Below, piece after piece: positions 1 to 11,400 of a stretch of DNA of 64,000 nucleotides (positions are counted from its first letter, which is position 1; each line of letters starts with the position of its first letter). Source of the DNA: Siphonodentalium dalli. Its lineage: Eukaryota > Mollusca > Scaphopoda > Gadilida > Siphonodentaliidae. The position numbers were made by a program, and so were the translations under genes. The stretch spans positions 181,076,556-181,140,555 of the forward strand of contig CP136067.1 in the NCBI GenBank assembly GCA_032622095.1, read 5' to 3'. The notes beneath the pieces were generated by a model. The model searched no databases, was not told the DNA's origin, and saw nothing but the letters and a program-made list of their open reading frames with translations.

Positions 1-194
1 ATAAATTAGGTAAAATCTTCGACCTTGTATAATGATTGTAAGACATGCACATTATATAGTGCACTAATTACGGACTTAATGTACACGAAAGTACGTCTAT
101 ATATCCGCAACCCTGGTCATACAGTCTGAGTTAATTACGTCCATTCAACTGTAAAATATATAGACAAGACATATAATGTTGATTGTTTCACAAA

Positions 195-656
195 TGTGAC
201 CCGCCATATCAAATCCAGTCGGAAGTCGGGATTTTTTTTACCCTGTGCCAATGCATTCTCTTATGTATGCGAGTCGACCATAGGTCGCCTCGCATATATA
301 TATATAAGAGAATGCATTGGCTTAACAATTTTTTATCATGTTTTTTAAATAAATGTTCATTACAATTTTTAGGACATAAAATAAAAAAACATCCATTACC
401 CTGCAGTGAGCCCCACACATACATAGAAGCACATAGAAGAGTGTCGTCTGCTCATGTTTGTCTGTGGCTCTGTATGGGTGAAATTATAAAATACAAGAAC
501 AAATTATTAAAATTGTAAAAAATTGTTAGGCCAACTTGAATGCATTCTCTTATATATGCGAGGCGACCTATGGTCGACTCGCATATATAAGATAATGCAT
601 TGGCACAGGGTAAAAAAAATCCCGACTTCCGACTGGATTTGATATGGCGGGTCACA
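195..656. mobile_element. Terminal-inverted-repeat element with two internal hairpins
   Basis: Begins TGTGACCCGCCATATC and ends with the inverse complement GATATGGCGGGTCACA; the inverted ends run about 60 bp. Inside each end lies the hairpin module (CAATGCATTCTCTTATATA plus its inverse around GTCGACCATAGGTCGCC). A CCCCACACAT-containing core also occurs at 56440-56540. No coding frame; short frames here are by-products of the inverted repeats. Confidence 0.75.
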
Positions 657-3600
657 AATCATGAAGCAGTCTATGCGGTTTTTGCGTTTACTTCTATCGA
701 GTTAAGTTCAATGATGTCCATAACTATTTAGAAATGAGAATGATTAGTTGCAGCATGAAAAAAGACCCGTCTTCAAAACAAAATGATGATGCGGTTATGT
801 TCTTCTCTGTGTAGATATTTGTCGGTATTCAATATACACAGTTATGACATGATGTCCAATCAATAAACCCATTCTATAAATTGTGATATGAAGCAGGAAA
901 TAGTGCGACACGACCTTTGACTTCCGATTTGTCTGTTGACATTCCGTACGCTACGTCTCAAAATACTACTATGGGTTACAATATTTTCCCAACAAACTCT
1001 ATTTCGTGAATGAAGATTTTGAAAAGTTATTTCATTAAATATACGCCATTATATGCACAAAAGAGCTAGTTTTTATTTATCTGGAGATATTTATTTACGC
1101 TGGCAAACATGCAATGCATAGTTACGCCATCGTAGACCCTATCGAATCCAATGTTAGTTTCACGTCCCATTGGGTGATCTATCTAAGTATGTTTTATCGA
1201 GATTTTGGATCATGCAATAAATAAATACACAACTCAGCCCCAGTTTATAGCGGAATTTATACAAAACTCGTCCAATAAATTAGGTCTGGTCCAAACCTTT
1301 GGCCTTTACGTCTACGTATCACAAGGAAGGGTTAAGACCTGAAACTGTCATCAGATACAAGATTTTACGAAAATATTATGAACGAAAAATAGTACTGAGC
1401 GAATTTATATACGAATAAAGGTATTCGATTTTCTGATATGAAATATTCATTTAGTGATATCATAAAATGAATGATTGAAATCAATAAATAAGTAATAAAT
1501 AGAAGAATGGCGACTAACAGAGTTCGGTCATTTTGGCAGCCATTTCTGAACCAGGTAGTTGATTTTGTGTAATATTCGTCCATCCACCTCGACATTGATT
1601 AGCTTATTCGTTATGCACACGTGTAACTGGTCAGGACAATCGAATTAGACTCTCAATTGGCCGAAATAGACCATCCCCGAGTTAAGTTACAATAAATCGC
1701 GAATGGACCAGAATGGACAGCCATAAAGATCTTTATGATAATATAGAGTTGTCCTTCTTACATCAATTGCCTGAAATATGGAGCCATTTTCCTTCGTCGG
1801 TTGTATAGGAATCACGGAACTAAATGGTTTCCCATAGGCGACAGTGTTAACGTTTCGGCCAAATTCGCTGAATTGAAGCCTGCAGGCCATACCAGTGATG
1901 TTTACCCAGCTAGATTGACACCAGTTGATCACGAAAATGCAAGACAAATCATAGGTCATGTGTTTAGTTTTTAAAATAAATCCCCAAGTGTACGACGACA
2001 GGGCTATCTCACAGCCAAATTTGATCTGGAAAAACCCAGATCTACAACAGCTAGTTAAATACATTTCCCGCTCACAAAAATCCGTTCCCCCATTCATTCA
2101 CCAGTTTAAATTATTTAGATATTATGTACAAATCAAATAAACGCGATGTCATCCTTTAATAACGTGTCGCATGTATCAGGTGAAGGTCATTCTTCAGTTA
2201 CCTTCACCTTTAGCATTCCACGGTGTACTCGCTCCCCGACTCTAGAACACATTTAGCTCCCTGATTCCTATAAAGCAAACTATATATGCCAAAAAATGTC
2301 GTGACCTCGTCGTATATATTCATACAAAGTTACAAACCTTTAGCTACCTCGGATAAGGGAGGTATGTGCAAAGGAATACGGCTAACTGGCAATGATGACA
2401 TTTTCTCTGTACAGATAATCTACTTTCGGTTATATGTATCTCGATACGCCTCCGACCACGTGTTCGCGAATTGTGTACATTGGTCCTGGGACTAATATAA
2501 CACATATATTAGTCCCAGATTGGTCGAAGGCGGCGATTTTAAGGTCGAACGGCACTGCAACCACGACTGAAATAAATTTCTTCTTTCTCATCTGAGGATA
2601 GCTATTTCTTTCGTTCGATGGTGCTTGGCCAACTACCAATGCTTACTAGTATCTAACCCTTTTTCAAACAGAATGCATGACAAGTGTTCAATATTAAATA
2701 TTGTGTTGAATTACATTAAGCAATATGACTAAGAATTCGACCTTAAATGGTATATGTGACCCGTTTAAGGTTGGTGACCCGTTTAAGGTTGGTGCGCCTG
2801 TCGTCTCCAGTATATAGACCACAAGACGCTGTTTTGTTGCATATGTCGTGAGGACACAATCAATTCATTTCAATTCGGGAATTTGTACCTTATCCGGAGA
2901 ATTTAACTCGCTCGTGACAATCAGTGGGGTGTACGTCTTAAACACGAACATAACAGTATAATTATGTGAATGATGCGACGTTTTTCTGGTATCAGTTGAA
3001 TCGAGTTGATCCACGGACATCATGCTGATAGACCGAAATTTTGTGGGATATAAACAAAACGAAACAACAATTTAGTGTGAATATTCCAACTGATGTTGTT
3101 TCGGACGTCCATTGAATTTCCAACTGTTGAAAAATCTGAGACAACCAAAAACCCCTATCGGCGTCTCACCTATTGCTAGCTGGTACAATTCTCTAAATAA
3201 TATGACCGAGGTTGTTATAACGAAATTAAGAAATGACGTGGCTATAGCTGTTTATATATAACAGTTGATCCATATGCCTTTTGGGCGATGTTTCACTTTG
3301 AATTGCCAACTGCCCCCTCCCCACCCCACCTGATGCAGAACAGAAATTCATATATTGTTTGAGAATTTTCCATACGCAACACTCCCCTGAATAAGACTGA
3401 AAATTCCCAAGGCTGGTAAATTATATTTCGCTCATGGACACCTCATATAATTACGTCCCTGTCAGACATTCTCCATTCTGTTCTTTAACGAACATTTCCG
3501 GACTTCTCGCCATGTTGTTGTGAGAACAACTGCAAGTGGCAGCCATATAGAGCTAAGAGAAGCCGGTCACGTAAAATTTGTCATCACGCGATTGATTGGC

Positions 3601-3782
3601 GAAAATAATTGGCTCCACATTGGACGAGAACCACCTTAATGTAGCCGCGAAACGTCGCTGGTTCGACCGCAGATTGGGGGCTGGTGAAACAGACATAATG
3701 CGCTAATTGTTGACCCACGCCGATCGGAATTAATTATATCAAATGTAAAACAATAGGCCATTTGCAAGCTTGAATTGTTTAA
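657..3782. other. No gene seen; unique AT-rich upstream DNA
   Basis: All frames are short and without recognisable domains. A small hairpin (GGGACTAATATA with inverse TATTAGTCCC, about 2487-2517) and a direct repeat of GACCCGTTTAAGGTTGGT (2758-2793) are the only structures I see. Confidence 0.5.
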
Positions 3783-4035
3783 AGGTACTCAATCCGATCA
3801 GACGCTCCAAAATTACTATTTCATTGGCTTCGGGTGTAACAAATATTTGATTCGAGTCGAGGTACCCACCCATCAAAGCTCAGAGTCATCAAATATCGAT
3901 TTTTGAAGTTTGTTATTTCTCGAGATCTGCAGTAATAAGTGGCCCAGAAATACGCGGTCAAACGGACGGTCTTGCGGATGAAGATGGATAACTCTAAAAT
4001 CAAGTGGTTATTATTAGAGTTATCCATCTTCATGC
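3783..4035. mobile_element. Family K element (TTAA, AGGTACTC ends), right part missing
   Basis: Left end TTAA + AGGTACTCAATCCGAT, then the family-wide GTCGAGGTACCCACC and ATCTGCAGTAAT segments, up to the central hairpin GATAACTCTAAAATCAAG with its inverse. The right half is lost after the hairpin. Confidence 0.65.
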
Positions 4036-4047
4036 ACCTAATTCAAT

Positions 4048-4191
4048 GTTAATTTTGTTATATGATACACCGGCTGATTTATCAGTTCAAGTAATATATT
4101 AAATTGACTTGAGTTGAATGTTAATATTGTTATATGATACACTGGCTGATTTATCAGTTTAAGTAATATATTAAATTGACTTGAGTTGAAT
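4048..4191. repeat. Tandem duplication, 2 x 72 bp
   Basis: Two adjacent copies of a unit containing GTTATATGATACAC and GGCTGATTTATCAGTT, differing at a few positions. Confidence 0.85.
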
Positions 4192-5299
4192 GTTAGTGCC
4201 GGTTTGTTTATATTTGTGCGTGAACACGTAGGCCTATTCGCTATTTTTCGGGCTCATTGCGTTGCTATATGAATTAACTGTGTTGATGCTGGCAAAAATC
4301 AATTTGGTTTTAAAAGCGTAATAGATAATGCTGGAATTACTCTTTTACGTTTTTTTAACATTTTAATTCAATAACATTGCTGTATATGCTACAGTTTATT
4401 ACACTGCACATACCTATATATAGACATAATCGTAAATAGGTCTAAATTGTGACTAATAAAAACGGAACACATGCATAATTGTGTGTGAACCCAGGCTATT
4501 GAACAGCTAGCTAGCTCGGTCTGAACTGAACTGAATATTACTGTATTATCACATAATCAGTGACGTTGCTAGATGGATCCATAGGGAGTGTGTCCACCTT
4601 GACATTTCCAACTAATCAAGTCACCACCACCAACACCCCCACCCCCTTGTCGTGAAAGGTCCATTTGCATTTGGAATTTGTTTCCGACTGGTGCGGTATC
4701 TCAAACTTTCCGACTGTTGAAAAATTCCAACCTGACACCCCCCCCCCCCCCCTAAAGTTGGAAAATTGCTCAGTTTGGAAATTCAGGGAATGAGAACAAT
4801 TTCAACCTATATGCCTATGCACGGTGTAAAATTTCTAACTAAATTAATGTTGTGTCAGGCATGAATTAAATTTCCAACTGTCGAAATTATTTACCAAAGT
4901 TGGGTGAGGCACCCACCCCGTCGCCACGTCCCTGCATATAATTTATCGCAATGCAAATTAAGTTAGCGTCAGAATGAAAAAAAAAATACGACCATTTCTT
5001 TTCCTTGGGCCAACAGTACTTTGCGACTGCAACCACGAGACCGTCACATGACCCGCCATCATTTGAGTTTGACAGGCTACGGTCTTTCTCTGTTTTTTAT
5101 TTATTTATTTAAAATAAAATATTCTTGTTCTTGTCAGCAAAATAGGCTGAAACCGATAGATATATCAATGTTATTATATATGTGCATAATTAATTTATCA
5201 TGCATTTGACTTCCATACCCCTTTCGTTGACCGGTATGATATTTCGCTAGTACGGAACGGAATACGACCTTGACCTAATATTTGACATTTGCTGGCCAA
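4192..5299. promoter_or_regulatory. Region 5' of the GYS start; probable promoter and 5' UTR
   Basis: No coding frame of note. It contains a C-rich run at 4738-4752 and repeats of the short phrase TTTCCAACTGTTGAAA (also near 3115). An in-frame TAA at 5276 shows the coding sequence does not extend upstream in this exon. I see no convincing TATA box or initiator, so promoter position is inferred from gene context only. Confidence 0.35.
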
Positions 5300-5447
5300 A
5301 TGGCTTCTATGAAGAGAAGGAACAGTTTCTATCAAAGTTTGAAGAATGCTGTACCCGATTTAGAGGAAATAATATATGACAGGGGTACATCTGCGGCTGC
5401 TGCAAACTATAATGTCTTCGAAGTAGCATGGGAAGTTTGCAATAAAG
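5300..5447 (+). CDS. GYS: GYS coding exon 1 (residues 1-49 and first base of 50)
   Basis: Starts [10 protein letters not shown] and ends with [10 protein letters not shown], the conserved beginning of the GT3 fold. The ATG at 5300 is the first in-frame ATG after an in-frame TAA at 5276-5278 and has G at +4, so it is preferred over the ATG at 5309. R6-R7-N8-S9 fits a basophilic-kinase site equivalent to vertebrate site 2. The donor is GTATGC at 5448; the exon ends in phase 1. Confidence 0.93.
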
Positions 5448-8400
5448 GTATGCCGTCGAATGACATTGATTTCATGTTCATTTTCCAGAGTGTGTCACTG
5501 TCAGGGTCAAATTGTTCTCTTTTGTACAGTCGCGTCCAAAACACATTTTATGTACAAACGGACATTGCTCATTTAAACATCCAAATTATGACTATATGTC
5601 TATTTTTGATATAAATACATGAAATACTGATCATAGGCACTGGTAGTTTTATAAATAAACAATAAATATAATTAAAAGCCTACCATTACCAATGGCAATG
5701 GCGCTGAAGACAGTGAAGTGAAGACTGAAATTCTGAAGACCAGCCCTTTTAATTCAGATTGTTTGGCTTCGGCAATCTGCTACGGCAACCCTTTATCGTG
5801 GCCCAGCTTGCTTCAGCAAATGGCTTCGGCATTGCCGATTGCCGTAGCCAATTATGAGGGCTGGAAGACACCAGACAGTGAAGACTGAAGTGAAGTCAAG
5901 ACTGAAGGGGTCACCCTCACTCTCATTCTCACCAAAAAAGTGCTGTGACTGTGACACTGAAGGGTAGGCCTACAGCCCTACACAGATTTTGAAAATGTGC
6001 TGAAGGGTTCACAGGGTTTATGATCGGCACTAATGCAGTTACTTTAACCACAGGACTCAGGAGCCTGGAATTTGGTCAAAAACCCTCTTTTATTGGCAGA
6101 ACCAGCACCCGGGTTGTGGGGGGGTATACTGGTATCAGCTTGTGAATGTCCGTCCATTTTTTTTTATCAATTTCTGTGAAACATGGCACAGAGTCACAGA
6201 CATCAACCACCATGGGAACCTGTGCACCTGCAATTATGACATCTTTCGGACTTTTTTTTGGAGGAGTTTTTCGACTTAGAAAATTTTCACAACATGTATA
6301 TTTTTTTCCGAGCTTTTATTCCTACATTTTTTGGTCAATTTTTTAAAAACTTGGCACAGATATTTAGTACCATGGGAACCTGTGCACCTGCGATTATGAC
6401 GTCTGTCCGACATTTTTTGGTGGAGTTAGAAACTTTGTTGCAACATGCATAATTTTGTCCGAGCTTTTATTTCTACATTTTTAGGTCAATGTTTTTTAAT
6501 CTTGGCACTGATATTTAGTACCATGGGAACCTGTGCACCTGCGATTATGATGTCTATCCGACTTTTTTTGTTTTGAGTTATGATTAGGGTTAGGGGTTAG
6601 GGTTAGGGGGTTTAGGGTTAGGGATACCTGTTGACATATTTTCAGTGCCCAATATATGGTAATGGCTACTTCACTCAAATAACATTTTGAATACGGGGGG
6701 TATTACTTAGTCCCATCTGGGACAAGCCCATCTCTAGTTTTAGCTTGTGTTCGGTTATGTTCTGTTGTGTTCGGCGTTTATGAGGACTCAAAATCCCAAC
6801 CACATGAACTCAACTAAATGTTTCAGAAAAGCACCATGTCTGGTCTACAAACAATTTGTAAATATATCCTTAACTCAAGACAAATTTTGCTGCAATAAAC
6901 AAACAGCACTCAAATTACAGTAATGCCCTAAATAATCTACTCCTTAACCATGGCAGAATTATGGGTAAATTTTCAGGATTTAGTCGGAAATATGGCTTGT
7001 TGCCATTCATTGGAAAGCTCTCACTGAGCCATATTTCCGAATAAATCCTGAAAAATTACCAAAAATTCTGCTGTGGTTAAGGAGTCGATTATTTAGGGCA
7101 TTACTGTACTAATGGAGGTTTCCACACAGTATATTCATTAGTGGGAGGAGCTTATGGTTGCTAGGAGAAAGGAAATCTGCAGAAATAGTTTAATTAGTTT
7201 TACAGTGTCTGCCGTTATGCTATAATACATACATTCTTTTCATCTTTAAGTGTGAAGAAATATGACAATTTAACCCGTCCACGAGACTTCCCGTAGGTAG
7301 CAAGTTTGAGCTCAATCAGTTCGAGTTATAAAGGACACACACATATATATTATTTGTGGGTACCCGTTTCAAGGTGAAGATCACCTAGGGCGGAAAAACT
7401 GACCCGATCCGCGTTCCTATGAAACCCTAAGTACGTAAGAATCACACAACACGCTCATGTCTGTATACTAACGCACGCGCCCAGACTCAGACGTAAGAAT
7501 CACATTACGCAAAATGAACAGGGATATAATCATGGATGAATTTTCATCATAATTGCACATATCAAAATTACTGTACATAATGATTTGACAACAAAAAGTT
7601 GTTTGAATATTGGTAATCTAAAAATTACTCCACTGTGAACATTGAACAAAGAATTTTCAATGCAACAAGCATCTATAATGCCACAGTATTAAATTTGCTG
7701 TGGGACATTTTTTCTTAATTTCGAGCACTGAATAATCGACCAGCTCAATTTCTGATTGGTAGAAAATATCTGCTGATAATTATTTGATTGAAAGCTGTGA
7801 AAAAGTCCATTAATGATTCTGTGAACGAGGATCCCTACATATAATTCTTATACCATATACGTATAAGAATGGCATTTCATATTACCAAATTAACCAATTA
7901 GGATACAAAATTTATGAAAATTATTCTATGGTCCCATTAGATCACTCCTGCCAAGTGTTCCATATCACTTGAATCAAAATAATGTCAACTTCAGCCTCAT
8001 TGTCATTGACAAGCCTTGAAATAGTGTGTAGACTGTCATTTGCAGAATGAGGTCCCCAGAGGGTGAATTTAGTGATGCTACCCCGCATAGCGGGCTAGCA
8101 TCACCAAATATACTCTCTGGGGACCTCATTCTGCTTACACCTCAGCAGAATGAGGTTCCCAGAGGGTGAATTTGGTGATGCTAGCCTGCTATGCGGGGTA
8201 GCATCACTAAATTCACCCTCTGGGAACCTCATTCTGCAAATGACAGACACACTATTTCAAGGCTTGGTCATTGACACACTTTTTATTTTTATAGTTGGTG
8301 GAATCTACACAGTTATCAAGTCAAAAGCTGGGATAACAGTTGATGAATTGGGCGATCAGTACTGCCTTCTTGGACCTTATATTGAGAGCTTTGTATCCAC

Positions 8401-11400
8401 GGAGGTGGAGTTACTTGAGCCATATGAACCTGCTCTCAGGGATTCGCTCAGGGCGATGCGGGACCAAGGCATCAAGGTATTGTTACATAGAATCATACCA
8501 TTTAGTGACCTGGGAGCTTAGGTCGAAGACAACATATTTGTGGTTAAACCCCTTTCTATACTAAATACTCATTGACATACTAGTAGTTCCCCTAGGAAAT
8601 GTTCAGATAATAAGTTCAACAAATGACCATATTATGTTTGTTGAACTTATTTTCTGAACATTTCTCACCAATGAATAAGATTGCTTGTGCACTTGTATTA
8701 TATTTTTATCTGTCTGTCATCTGTTTTTATTACCTGAACACCCCTCGAAATTCCAATGTATACTTTTATAACGAAGTGGGAGAGTCCATTTAGTATAGAA
8801 AGTGTTAAACCCATGATCAGCCTTCATAATTGGCTACGGCAATCAACATTGCCGAAGCAATTTGCTGAAGCAAACTGGGCCATGGCATACTGTTGCCATA
8901 GCGGATTGCCGAAGCCAAACAATCTGAATTAAGAGGGCTGCATGATCCAGAGGTTGATAGGTTGATTTCTTAGATTAGCCAGCTTGGATCGAATCATCAA
9001 GTTTCAAATAAAATCGTTATCAGGCTTAAAACCCATGAGCGTCTTGCTCATACCTGACTCTGATTATGGTACAGAATACACAACCTATGGCCAATATAAT
9101 AAAATTGCTTGATTCTAAATGGAAAATGAGCAGACAACAGTCCGACCAAAGGATAATGCAAATACAGGAGTTTCTTATTCATTGGTGGGAAATGTTCAGA
9201 TGATAAGTTTGTTGAACTTATTATCTGAACAGTTCCTAAGGGAACTACTAGTAGTCGTTAAAGAGTATTTGTCCCCCGAAAATTAATTTCGGGGGGGGGG
9301 GGGGGGGCTATAGAAATCACCGCCGTCCATCCGTGCGTGCGTCTGATCCGGTTGTTGTTTATGAGTTGGTTGCCACAATATCTCAGACGAGTTCGAAAAC
9401 CAGTTTTGTCCATTTTTTTCGTAGCTAAGTTATGCCTCTTAATTTGACGATTTCTCCCCATTTTTTTGTCGTAAGCGTAATATAACTCAAACAAATAATA
9501 AACAATTTCAATAATGATTTGTTTATGAGTTGGATGCCACAATATCTCAGAAGAGTTCATAAACCAGTTTTTTCTTACCTGAGTTATGCCCCTTAGTTTG
9601 ATGATTTCTCCCCATTTTTTGTCATAACGCAATAACTCCAACAAACACTAACAGATTTCAATAATTTTTGGTTTATGAGTTGGTTGCCACAATATCTCGG
9701 ACGAGTTCGAAAACCAATCCCGGAGTTAGCCACTTTGGAGTAGCCATCTTGGAGTTATCCACCGTTTCGGGGGACACTGTTGTCGGCGACCTTTTATTAT
9801 TATAGAAAGGATTAAGAATAAATTATTAAAAATAAAATTTGTCTGCCTGCCCCATTTTTATACCCCCCGCTATGAAGTTGTGTGGGGGTTTACTGGAATC
9901 AGCTTGTCCGTCGTGCCGTCCGTTCGTCCATGGACACACATTTGTGCGGAGTTTTTATCAGTCGTTTTTTTATCATTTTCCGTGAAACTTGGCACAAATA
10001 TCAACCACCATGGGAACCTGTGCACCTGCGATTATGACGTCTGTCAGACTTATTTTGGTGGAGTTATCCTCCTTTTTCGACTTAGAATTTTTTTCGCATC
10101 ATGTATAATTTTGTCCGGGTTTTATTCCTACATTTTTAGGTCAATTTTTTAAAAACTTGGCACAGATATTTAGTACCATGGGAGCCTGTGCAACTGCGAT
10201 TATGACGTCTGTCCAACTTTTTTGTGTGGAGATTTTCCCCTTTTTCGCAACAATCATAATTTTGTCCGAGCTTTTATTCCTACATTTTTCAGTCAATAGG
10301 TTTAGGATTAGGGTTTGGGGTTAGGGTTGTGCACCTGCAATGGGAATCTGTTATTTTATTATTTTAACTAAATGTTTACTGACATGAGAAACATGTATGT
10401 CAGGGTTTCCGCTAGGGGTTGGGGGAATGTGGCCATATTTTGGCAGCACATACCCGGCGTCTTGTCGGGAGAAAATTTGGATGTTTATCACTGAAAAGTA
10501 GCCATTTCCTTGCACCTGAGACAACAAGCAGGAACATTGAAGCTTCGTAACCATATTAAAACAGATCGTCTTTCTTTGATCTCAAGTTAACTAAAAGCAT
10601 GTAAGCACCACAACATACAGTGGATACAACGACTTTTATAACAGCAGCAATATTAAAAGCCGACATCAAAGGAACAAAAGACACATTGTCACACTCAGTG
10701 TCAAGTGTACTCTAGCAGTAACCAGTGTGACGTCATGAGCAGAGCTCATGTCATATGCTATATGCACGTTCTGCATGCTTTCTTCGTATTTTGTTCACAG
10801 TACCAATCAAAACAAATTGTTGTAAAATCAAAGCCATTCCTCACACGGAGATGACCTCATGCTGGATTCGTATTATGGATAATTTTGATTTAATAATTGC
10901 ATAGGAAATAAATACACTGATAATAACTATTAATATTTTTTAATTGTTTTATTTTTAATTAGACATTTCTTTGATATTGACCTTGTTTTGAGGTAAAATG
11001 TCTGTACTGTTCGTTGCAGCAACTGCCAAACCTCACCTGTGTTCATGGTTGTAGCTCAGAATTCACCCCCCTGATGACTTACCGAAGTATGACCGCTCGT
11101 CCTGTGTAAAAATGGGGCTGAGCTAGGTCTTTGGCTATTTTGTGGCCAATATTAAGTCAAGGTTGGGGAGGGAATGAGGCCGCTGGACGGCCGGCCTGCC
11201 ATAGTAGCAGAAACCATGCCTTAGTCCCATTGGGACAGTCACACCTGGATTAGAATGTTGTAATTTATTTATATTGGCCTAACCTAACTCTTTCTTATGT
11301 TTCACAGGTTTACTTTGGTCGCTGGTTGATTGAAGGCTACCCAAAGGTTGTACTGTTTGATGTATCATCTGGCGCATGGAAGCTTGATGAGTTTAAGCAC

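Noticed and set aside
5282-5299. Start of GYS at the TTG of 5282
   Set aside because: Nuclear animal genes rarely use TTG; the in-frame ATG at 5300 follows six codons later and an in-frame stop lies at 5276.
6583-6627. True interstitial telomere marking a chromosome fusion
   Set aside because: The same tail occurs at the equivalent place in the second family I copy.
8150-8294. N-terminal extension of exon 2 through the upstream open frame
   Set aside because: It reads through a MITE with clear TSD; exon 1 joins at 8295 in correct phase and completes the conserved NKVGG motif.
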